Origin: Solimonas sp036405815
GTDB lineage: Bacteria; Pseudomonadota; Gammaproteobacteria; Nevskiales; Nevskiaceae
Reading direction: 5' to 3'
DNA: 64,000 bases
NCBI GenBank assembly: GCA_036405815.1
Contig: DASWWX010000040.1
Location: forward strand, 1 to 64,000
Both the position numbers and the translations under genes were made by a program. Shown one piece after another: positions 43,335 to 50,282 of the stretch. The number at the start of each line of letters is the position of its first letter. Positions within the stretch are counted from its first letter, which is position 1. The notes under the pieces were generated by a model, which saw only the letters and a list, made by a program, of their open reading frames with translations, ran no database searches and was not told the DNA's origin.

Positions 43335-44582
43335 ATGAGCTTTGAACCGAACCCGAAAACCCAGGACCTCCTGAAGCGCCTGAACGCCTTCATGGACGAG
43401 CACGTCTATCCGAACGAGCACCGCTTCCTGCAGGAGGTCGCCGAGGGCGATCGCTGGCAGCCGACGCAGATCATCGAAACGCTGAAGGACAAGGCCAAGG
43501 CCGCGGGGTTGTGGAACCTGTTCCTGCCGGAGTCCGAGCACGGCGCCGGCCTGACCAATCTCGAATACGCGCCGCTGTGCGAGGTCATGGGCCGCGTGAT
43601 GTGGTCGCCGGAAGTGTTCAACTGCTCGGCGCCCGACACCGGCAACATGGAAGTGCTCGCGCGCTACGGCACCGAGGAGCACAAGCGTCAGTGGCTGGCA
43701 CCGCTGCTGGACGGCAAGATCCGCTCGTGCTTCGCGATGACGGAACCGGAAGTCGCCTCGTCGGATGCCACCAACATCAGCAGCTCGATCAAGCGCGACG
43801 GCGACGAGTACGTCATCAACGGCCGCAAGTGGTGGTCCTCCGGCGCCAATGATCCGCGCTGCAAGATCTTCATCTTCATGGGCAAGACCAACCCGGAAGC
43901 GAGCCGCCACAGCCAGCAGTCGATGATCCTCGTGCCGCGCGACACACCGGGCGTGAAGATCCTGCGCCACCTGCCGGTGTTCGGCTATGACGACGCCCCG
44001 CACGGCCATGCCGAGATCGTGTTCGACAACGTGCGCGTGCCGGCCTCCAACATGCTGCTCGGCGAAGGCCGCGGCTTCGAGATCGCGCAGGGCCGCCTCG
44101 GCCCCGGCCGCATCCACCACTGCATGCGCCTGATCGGCCTGGCCGAGCGCGCGCTGGAGAAGATGTGCCAGCGCACGCTGTCGCGCGTGGCCTTCGGCAA
44201 GCCGGTGGCCGCGCAGACGGTGACGCTGGAGCGCATCGCCGAGGCACGCATCGCCATCGACTCCGCGCGCTTCCTGACGCTCAATGCCGCGCACAAGATG
44301 GACACGGTCGGCAACAAGGTCGCCGCCAAGGAGATCGCGATGATCAAGGTCGCGGCGCCGACGATGGCCTGCCAGGTCATCGACTGGGCGATCCAGGCGC
44401 ATGGCGGCGGCGGCGTCACCGACGACTTCGGCCTGTCCTACGCCTACGCGCAGGCGCGCACGCTGCGCCTGGCCGACGGTCCGGATGAGGTCCATCGCAA
44501 CGCGATCGGCAAGCTGGAGCTGTCGCGCTACGTTTCCAAGGAGGCGATGGCCGCCTTCGCCAGCAGCCGTTCGTCGAGGTAA
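43335..44582 (+). CDS. Acyl-CoA dehydrogenase, ACAD11-like
   Basis: ATG 43335 gives 415 aa. The opening FEPNPKTQDLLKRLNAFMDE, then HVYPNEHRFLQEVAEG, is typical of the ACAD11-like bacterial group. FAMTEPEVASSDATNISSSI, YVINGRKWWSSGANDPRC and QIVGAxx-type helices follow. The C-terminus carries AHGGGGVTDDFGLSYAYAQA and RTLRLADGPDEVHRNAIGKL. In this group the usual EGT is replaced by DGPDEVH, as here. With the kinase upstream it probably turns over phosphorylated or otherwise modified 4-hydroxyacyl-CoA. The pair is translationally close (24-base gap). Confidence 0.93.
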   Translation: MSFEPNPKTQDLLKRLNAFMDEHVYPNEHRFLQEVAEGDRWQPTQIIETLKDKAKAAGLWNLFLPESEHGAGLTNLEYAPLCEVMGRVMWSPEVFNCSAPDTGNMEVLARYGTEEHKRQWLAPLLDGKIRSCFAMTEPEVASSDATNISSSIKRDGDEYVINGRKWWSSGANDPRCKIFIFMGKTNPEASRHSQQSMILVPRDTPGVKILRHLPVFGYDDAPHGHAEIVFDNVRVPASNMLLGEGRGFEIAQGRLGPGRIHHCMRLIGLAERALEKMCQRTLSRVAFGKPVAAQTVTLERIAEARIAIDSARFLTLNAAHKMDTVGNKVAAKEIAMIKVAAPTMACQVIDWAIQAHGGGGVTDDFGLSYAYAQARTLRLADGPDEVHRNAIGKLELSRYVSKEAMAAFASSRSSR

Positions 44583-44588
44583 TCCGTC

Positions 44589-45599
44589 ATGAGCACGAAG
44601 AACCGTCAGTTCAAGCTTGCGCAGCGTCCGCAGGGCATGGTCAAGCGCGCCGATTTCGAATACGTCGAGACCGCGCTGCCGGAGCCCGGCGACGGCCAGT
44701 TCCTGGTCAAGAACGAGTACCTGTCGCTCGATCCGGCGATGCGTGGCTGGATGAACGAGGGCAAGTCCTACGTGCCGCCGGTCGGCATCGGCGAGGTCAT
44801 GCGCGCCGGCGCGGTCGGCAAGGTGCTGGCATCCAAGCATCCGAAGTACGCGGTCGGCGATCACGTCGTCGGCCTGTTCGGCGTGCAGGACTACGCCGTC
44901 TCCGACGGCAAGGGCTGCAACAAGGTCGATCCCAAGCTGGCGCCGCTGCCGGTGTATCTCGGCACGCTCGGCATGCCGGGCATGACCGCCTACTTCGGCC
45001 TGCTCGAAGTCGGCCAGCCCAAGGAAGGCGAAACCGTCGTCGTCTCCGGCGCGGCCGGCGCGGTCGGCCAGATCGTCGGCCAGATCGCGAAGATCAAGGG
45101 CTGCCGCGTGGTCGGCATCGCCGGCGGCGCCGACAAGTGCCGCTACGTCGTCGAGGAACTCGGCTTCGACGCCTGCATCGACTACAAGCACGACGACGTC
45201 AAGAAAGGCCTGAAGCAACACTGCCCGAAAGGCGTGGACGTCTACTTCGACAACGTCGGCGGCGAGATTCTCGACATCGTGCTGACGCAGCTGGCGATGC
45301 ACGCGCGCATCGTCATCTGCGGTGCGATCTCGCAGTACAACAACTCGACGCCGGTCAAAGGCCCGAGCAACTACATGTCGCTGCTGGTCAACCGCGCCAG
45401 CATGAAGGGCATGGTCGTATTCGACTGGGCCGCGCGCTACGGCGAGGCGATGCAGGCGATGGGCGGCTGGTTGCGCGAAGGCAGGATGAAGACGCGCGAG
45501 GACATCGCGGTTGGACTGGAAACCTTCCCGGAGACCTTGCTCAAGCTGTTCAAGGGTGAGAACGTCGGCAAGCTGGTGCTGAAGGTGAACACCGACTGA
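44589..45599 (+). CDS. NADP-dependent zinc-independent oxidoreductase (MDR, CurA/YncB-like)
   Basis: ATG 44589 starts six bases after the dehydrogenase stop. The 336-aa protein has the leukotriene B4 12-hydroxydehydrogenase-like pattern: NEYLSLDPAMRGWMNEGKSY, VPPVGIGEVMRAGAVGKVLA, LGMPGMTAYFGLLEVGQPKE, VVVSGAAGAVGQIVGQIAKI (Rossmann fold), FDNVGGEILDIVL and CGAISQYNN. It lacks zinc ligands. It reduces activated double bonds of enones or enals with NADPH. Its operon place suggests reduction of an unsaturated intermediate after the kinase-dehydrogenase step, which is inference. Confidence 0.92.
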   Translation: MSTKNRQFKLAQRPQGMVKRADFEYVETALPEPGDGQFLVKNEYLSLDPAMRGWMNEGKSYVPPVGIGEVMRAGAVGKVLASKHPKYAVGDHVVGLFGVQDYAVSDGKGCNKVDPKLAPLPVYLGTLGMPGMTAYFGLLEVGQPKEGETVVVSGAAGAVGQIVGQIAKIKGCRVVGIAGGADKCRYVVEELGFDACIDYKHDDVKKGLKQHCPKGVDVYFDNVGGEILDIVLTQLAMHARIVICGAISQYNNSTPVKGPSNYMSLLVNRASMKGMVVFDWAARYGEAMQAMGGWLREGRMKTREDIAVGLETFPETLLKLFKGENVGKLVLKVNTD

Positions 45600-45677
45600 T
45601 TCGAGTGCAGTACCCGCGCGCCGCCTCGACGCGGCGCGCGGTCATGAAACGCAGGACAACGGCAGAGGAGAAACCGC

Positions 45678-47021
45678 ATGTCCGCAACATCGACACCGGC
45701 CACCGGCACGTCCGGCGAGCCGTCACTGGCCTACGCCTGGTTCGTCGTGGCGATCCTGATGGTCGCCTACGTGTTCTCGTTCATCGACCGGCAGATCCTG
45801 AGCCTGCTGGTCGGCCCGGTGCGGCGCGACCTCGGCATCAGCGACACGCAGATGAGTCTGCTGATGGGCTTCTCGTTCGCGATCTTCTACACGATTCTCG
45901 GCATTCCGCTCGGCCGCATTGCCGACAGCCGCAGTCGCCGCGGCCTGATCGGCGCCGGCATCGTGTTCTGGAGCGTGATGACGGCGATGTGCGGCACCGC
46001 GCGCCACTACTGGCAACTGTTCCTGTATCGCGTCGGCGTCGGTGTCGGTGAGGCCGCGCTGTCGCCGGCGGCCTATTCGATGATCGCGGACTACTTCCCA
46101 CCGGCCAAGCGCGCGACCGCGATCAGCGTCTACTCGATGGGCATCTACCTCGGCTCCGGCATCGCGTTCCTGCTGGGCGGCCTGGTGATCCAGTTCATCA
46201 GCGGCCGCGAAGCGGTGATCCTGCCGCTGGTCGGCGAGACGCGGCCCTGGCAGACCGTGTTCTTCGTGCTCGGTATCGCCGGTGTGATCTTCAGCCTCGC
46301 CTTCCTGTGGGTGAAGGAACCGGCACGACAGAACATCGGCGGTGCGCAGGTGGTGCCGCTGCGCGAGGTGCTGGCCTACCTGTGGCGCAACCGGCGCACG
46401 GTGGTCTGCCACAACCTGGGCTTTGCGATGATCGCGTTCTGCTCCTACGGCAGTGCCGCCTGGATGCCGGAATTCTTCGTGCGCACCTACGGCTGGCAGC
46501 CGGGCCAGGTGGGCATCATCTATGGCCTGCTGGTCATGGTGTTCGGCTGTGCCGGCATCGTCTTCGGCGGTCGTCTCACCGACCGCTGGCTGCGCGAGGG
46601 CCACAGCGACGCAGCACTGCGCGTGGGCATCTGGGCCGCCGTCGGTGCGATGGCCAGCGGTGCGATCTACGTCTGGATGCCGACGGGGGCACTCGCGGCC
46701 GTCGCGATGACCCCGGCGATCTTCTGCCTCGGCATGCCGTTCGGTGCCGCACCAGCGGCGATCCAGGAGATCGTGCCGGACCGCATGCGCGGCCAGGCCT
46801 CGGCGGTCTACCTGTTCATCGTCAATCTGGTGGGTCTCGGCATCGGGCCCACGGCGGTCGCGCTGGTCACGGATCGCGTGTTCGGCGACGACGCGGCGCT
46901 GCGCTGGTCGCTGATCGTGGTGGGCAGCTTCGCCTGCATCAGCGCCGTCGCGCTGCTGGCGGCGGGCCGCCGCCCCTACCGCGAAACCCATCAGCGACTG
47001 GCCCGCGCACCCGCCGCCTGA
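45678..47021 (+). CDS. MFS transporter, spinster-like
   Basis: ATG 45678 follows AGAGGAG. The 447-aa protein has twelve likely helices with the spinster-type opening VAILMVAYVFSFIDRQILSL, the loop 2-3 motif GRIADSRSRRGLIGAG, and RVGVGVGEAALSPAAYSMIA and DYFPPAKRATAISVYSMGIY. The second half has GGRLTDRWLREG and GLGIGPTAVALVTDRVFGDD. These match a bacterial subfamily often encoded in lipid, steroid or aromatic catabolic loci. It probably imports or exports a small organic compound of the adjoining pathway. It follows the MDR gene by 78 bases and may share its transcript. Confidence 0.92.
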   Translation: MSATSTPATGTSGEPSLAYAWFVVAILMVAYVFSFIDRQILSLLVGPVRRDLGISDTQMSLLMGFSFAIFYTILGIPLGRIADSRSRRGLIGAGIVFWSVMTAMCGTARHYWQLFLYRVGVGVGEAALSPAAYSMIADYFPPAKRATAISVYSMGIYLGSGIAFLLGGLVIQFISGREAVILPLVGETRPWQTVFFVLGIAGVIFSLAFLWVKEPARQNIGGAQVVPLREVLAYLWRNRRTVVCHNLGFAMIAFCSYGSAAWMPEFFVRTYGWQPGQVGIIYGLLVMVFGCAGIVFGGRLTDRWLREGHSDAALRVGIWAAVGAMASGAIYVWMPTGALAAVAMTPAIFCLGMPFGAAPAAIQEIVPDRMRGQASAVYLFIVNLVGLGIGPTAVALVTDRVFGDDAALRWSLIVVGSFACISAVALLAAGRRPYRETHQRLARAPAA

Positions 47022-47101
47022 AGCTGCGCCTGCGGGGGCTGGGTGGGTAGGCGGCGACCTGCTATGGTTCGCGGCCTTTTCACCTCCCTACCACTACGGG
47101 C

Positions 47102-48877
47102 ATGGACCTGCACGCGTGGATCACGATTGGCGTCCTGATCGGGACGCTGGCACTGCTCATCAGCGAGAAGCTCGCGCCGGAGCTGGTGCTGATGCTGGCG
47201 ATGCTGACGCTGCTGGCGATCGGCGTACTCGACCCCAAACAGGCGCTCGCCGGTTTCTCCAACGAGGGCATGATCACCGTCGCCGCGATGTATGTGGTTG
47301 CTGCGGGTCTGCGCGACACCGGTGCGATCGATCTGGTGGTGCAGCGCCTGCTCGGGCGACCGCGCAACCTCGCCACCGCCCAGTTCAAGGTGATGCTGCC
47401 GACCGTCACGCTGTCGTCCTTCATCAACAATACGCCGGTGGTCGCCACCTTCCTGCCGGCCATCCTGACCTGGAGCAAGCGCAACGGCCTGCCGCCGTCG
47501 AAGCTGCTGATTCCGCTGAGCTACGCAGCCATTTTCGGCGGCACCTGCACACTCATCGGCACCTCGACCAACCTGGTCGTCAACGGCCTGTGGACCGGCG
47601 CCGGCAATCCCGGGCTCGGCATGTTCGAGATCGCCTGGATCGGCATTCCCTGCGCGCTGGCCGGCATGCTGTATCTGATGACGATCGGCCGCCGGCTGCT
47701 GCCGGACCGCAAGAGCGGCGGGAGCGCGTTCGAGAATCCACGCGAGTACACGGTCGAGATGCAGGTCGAAGCCGGCGGCGCACTGGTCGGCAAAACGATC
47801 CAGGAAGCGGGCCTGCGCCACCTCGGCTCGCTGTTCCTGGTCGAGATCGAGCGCGAAGGCCGCATCGTGCCGGCGGTCAACTCCAGCGAGCGCCTGCTCG
47901 CCGATGACCGGCTGGTGTTCGCCGGCGATATTGGTGCGGTCGTGGAGCTGCAACGGATCCGCGGCCTGAAAGCAGCGGTGGATACCGACACCGCTGCGAT
48001 CCTGCGTCAGGCACCGGAGCGCAAGCTGGTCGAGGTCGTCATCTCGCCGCGTTGCCCGCTGATCAACCGCACCTTGCGCGACAGCCGTTTCCACACCTAT
48101 TACGGCGCGGCGGTGATCGCGGTGGCGCGCGATGGTCAGCGCCTGCGCGGCGGGCTCGGCGACGTGGTGCTCAAGGCTGCCGACACCCTGCTGCTGGAGG
48201 CGCGTCCGGTATGGGTGGAGCGCCATCGTCATTCGCCCGACTTCCTGCTCGTCAGCGATGTGGCCAATTCGGAGCTGCCGCGGTTCGACAAGGCGCTGCG
48301 CGCCTGGGCCATCCTCGGCGCCGTGGTGCTATCGGCGACGATGGGCTGGCTGGAGATGATCACCGCGGCGCTGCTGGGCGCTGCCGCCACACTGGCGTTC
48401 GGCTGCGCCAGCTTCGCCAACGCGCGGCGCAGCCTCGATACCCAGGTGCTGCTGGTCATTGCCTGTTCGTTCGCGCTCGGCAAGGCCCTGGAGGTGACCG
48501 GCGCCGCCGCGGCCATCGCGCAGACCCTGCTGACGCTGCCTGGCGATCATCCCTGGCTGGTACTCGCGCTGGCCTACGCGATGACGGTGCTGCTGACGGA
48601 GATGATCACCAACAACGCCGCGGCCGTGCTGATGTATCCGATCTGCATGGCTGCAGCACAGACGCTGGGCGTCAGCCCGATGCCATTCCTGATCGCGGTG
48701 ATGATGGCGGCGTCGGCCTGCTTCTCCACGCCGCTGGGCTACCAGACCAACCTGATGGTGGCGGGCCCGGGTGGCTACCGCTTCACCGATTTCATCAAGG
48801 TGGGGCTGCCGATGAACCTGCTGCTCGGCGCGGTCAGCGTGCTGCTGATCCCGCGAATCTGGCCGTTCTATCCGTAG
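47102..48877 (+). CDS. SLC13-family permease with two TrkA-C domains
   Basis: ATG 47102 gives 591 aa. The membrane part is split: helices in residues 1-205 contain SSFINNTPVVATFLPAI and IFGGTCTLIGTSTNLVVNGL, which are the SNT-type sodium/substrate motifs. The soluble middle (about 215-395) has two TrkA-C/RCK-C domains (VGKTIQEAGLRHLGSLFLVE and NRTLRDSRFHTYYGAAVIAV). The last helices repeat the motif in ITNNAAAVLMYPICMAA and TPLGYQTNLMV. Proteins of this layout carry sulfate or dicarboxylates, or other anions. The substrate is not decided by the sequence. Confidence 0.92.
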   Translation: MDLHAWITIGVLIGTLALLISEKLAPELVLMLAMLTLLAIGVLDPKQALAGFSNEGMITVAAMYVVAAGLRDTGAIDLVVQRLLGRPRNLATAQFKVMLPTVTLSSFINNTPVVATFLPAILTWSKRNGLPPSKLLIPLSYAAIFGGTCTLIGTSTNLVVNGLWTGAGNPGLGMFEIAWIGIPCALAGMLYLMTIGRRLLPDRKSGGSAFENPREYTVEMQVEAGGALVGKTIQEAGLRHLGSLFLVEIEREGRIVPAVNSSERLLADDRLVFAGDIGAVVELQRIRGLKAAVDTDTAAILRQAPERKLVEVVISPRCPLINRTLRDSRFHTYYGAAVIAVARDGQRLRGGLGDVVLKAADTLLLEARPVWVERHRHSPDFLLVSDVANSELPRFDKALRAWAILGAVVLSATMGWLEMITAALLGAAATLAFGCASFANARRSLDTQVLLVIACSFALGKALEVTGAAAAIAQTLLTLPGDHPWLVLALAYAMTVLLTEMITNNAAAVLMYPICMAAAQTLGVSPMPFLIAVMMAASACFSTPLGYQTNLMVAGPGGYRFTDFIKVGLPMNLLLGAVSVLLIPRIWPFYP

Positions 48878-48981
48878 CGATCCTGGCTCCCTCGGGCACC
48901 GTTAGCGCACGCGGGGAACGGATGCCGCGAACGACGCCGTCGTCCTCGTGAATCTCGCGGACGGCCGATGACGCGCGTGAT

Positions 48982-49977
48982 TCAGCGCGCGCGGGCCGCC
49001 GCTGCGGCGCGCGGCGCAGCAAGCGGCATGGCACCGATCACCGGCGCCAGCACGGCATCGCGGGCGAGCTGCGTCGCCTCGCGCTGGTGAGACACGCTGA
49101 TGGCGCCGCCGGACAGCTGCACAACGCTCAATTCGGCGACGTCCACGGCCTGACCGCGCCCGCCGTTGATACGCAAACGCTGACCGCTATCACCGTCCAC
49201 CGACACGCAGGCGATCGCCAGCACCGGGTGACGCTCGATCAGGCGGCTGAGCGCGCCCAGCGGCGCATTCTCGACGGTCTCGAACTCGTAGATCATCAGG
49301 CGCTGACTGCCGACGATAGCCTCCGAGCGCATGTCGGTCAGGCGCGCATCTTCCGGCGTGCCCCAGGTCCGCTGACACCAGGTACGACCGGCGTAGCGGT
49401 AGGAACCCTGCAACACGCGAAACGGCGGCAGCACCACGCGCGTCAGCGAGAAGCCTTCGCGGAACAGTCCGCTCGACGACGCGGCCGGCGCACGGCCGGC
49501 GGCGGCCGCGTGATGGTCGCCCGGTTTGCGCGCCAGCAAACCGCGCATGTACTGCTTGCAGTAGGCGGCGGACGTGTGCCACAGATTGCGGAAATGGCGC
49601 TCAAGCGTGGCGTTGTCGATCAAATGCCGCGCCTCGACCTCTTCGCAGGACTGCAGCACGTCTTCGAGCGTCAGCGCCTCGATACGGCGGCCAGACCGGC
49701 GCATCGCCAGATGCACGACCTCGCGCTCGACTTCCTCGGCAGCGCGCCACGGCAGCGGCTGCGTGCGCGTCAACACCTGATGGAGATTGTCGACCGTGGC
49801 CGTCGGACCGCAGACGGCCAGCGTGTTGTGCCAGGTATGGAGCGCGAGGCGTTCCTCGGTGCGAGGCGCCGGCGCCGCGCTGCGGGTCTCGCTCTCAGCC
49901 TCAACCACCGGCGTCGCGACGGGCTCTTCCCGCCCCAGGATCGCGCGCAACGGATCTGCAGCCCATTTCATTTTCAT
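48982..49977 (-). CDS. Uncharacterised 331-aa protein
   Basis: ATG 49977 gives 331 aa with no signal peptide. Residues 1-40 are a variable linker. A helical region follows (LALHTWHNTLAVCGPTATVD, WRAAEEVEREVVHLAMRRSG, LTLEDVLQSCEEVEARHLID), then a low-complexity Ala/Gly stretch. A strand-rich half contains GSYRYAGRTWCQRTWGTPED, QRLMIYEFETVENAPLGALS and HPVLAIACVSVDGDSGQRLR. I recognise no domain. It is divergent from the MMPL transporter, with about 300 bases between the starts that hold a small CCGGGT/ACCCGG inverted repeat. The function is unknown. Confidence 0.7.
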   Translation of the reverse strand: MKMKWAADPLRAILGREEPVATPVVEAESETRSAAPAPRTEERLALHTWHNTLAVCGPTATVDNLHQVLTRTQPLPWRAAEEVEREVVHLAMRRSGRRIEALTLEDVLQSCEEVEARHLIDNATLERHFRNLWHTSAAYCKQYMRGLLARKPGDHHAAAAGRAPAASSSGLFREGFSLTRVVLPPFRVLQGSYRYAGRTWCQRTWGTPEDARLTDMRSEAIVGSQRLMIYEFETVENAPLGALSRLIERHPVLAIACVSVDGDSGQRLRINGGRGQAVDVAELSVVQLSGGAISVSHQREATQLARDAVLAPVIGAMPLAAPRAAAAARAR

Positions 49978-50084
49978 GATGGCACTATGCGGCTCGGCGT
50001 CTGGGCCCCCCGGCCCCGGACGCTAAAGTAACGGAACTGGCCGACCAGCGGCGATCGGGGCGCCGCGGAGGGCTCAATTTACTA

Positions 50085-50099
50085 CCGGGTAACACCCGG
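50085..50099. promoter_or_regulatory. Short inverted repeat in the divergent MMPL upstream region
   Basis: CCGGGT and ACCCGG flank three bases within the roughly 300-base gap between the unknown protein and the MMPL transporter. It could be a regulator site. No clear promoter hexamers stand beside it. Confidence 0.3.
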
Positions 50100-50282
50100 G
50101 TTCCGGCGTCCCCTTCAGCGACCGCCAGCTTAGCGACACCCGTTGCCGCCAGGGCGGTCGGCGCGGCGCGGCGCGCGAACCCGGTCACGTTTCATCCGAA
50201 TGCAGGTACCGCTGGCCGGCCTGCTGGCTATGCTGGCAGCCGGAGCTGACGGCAACGGCCTGAAAACAGACCCAAAAACGAT

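Noticed and set aside
43320..45302. 660-aa minus-strand frame over the acyl-CoA dehydrogenase and MDR genes
   Set aside because: Both plus-strand genes have clear family motifs, close spacing and matching starts. The opposing frame has none.
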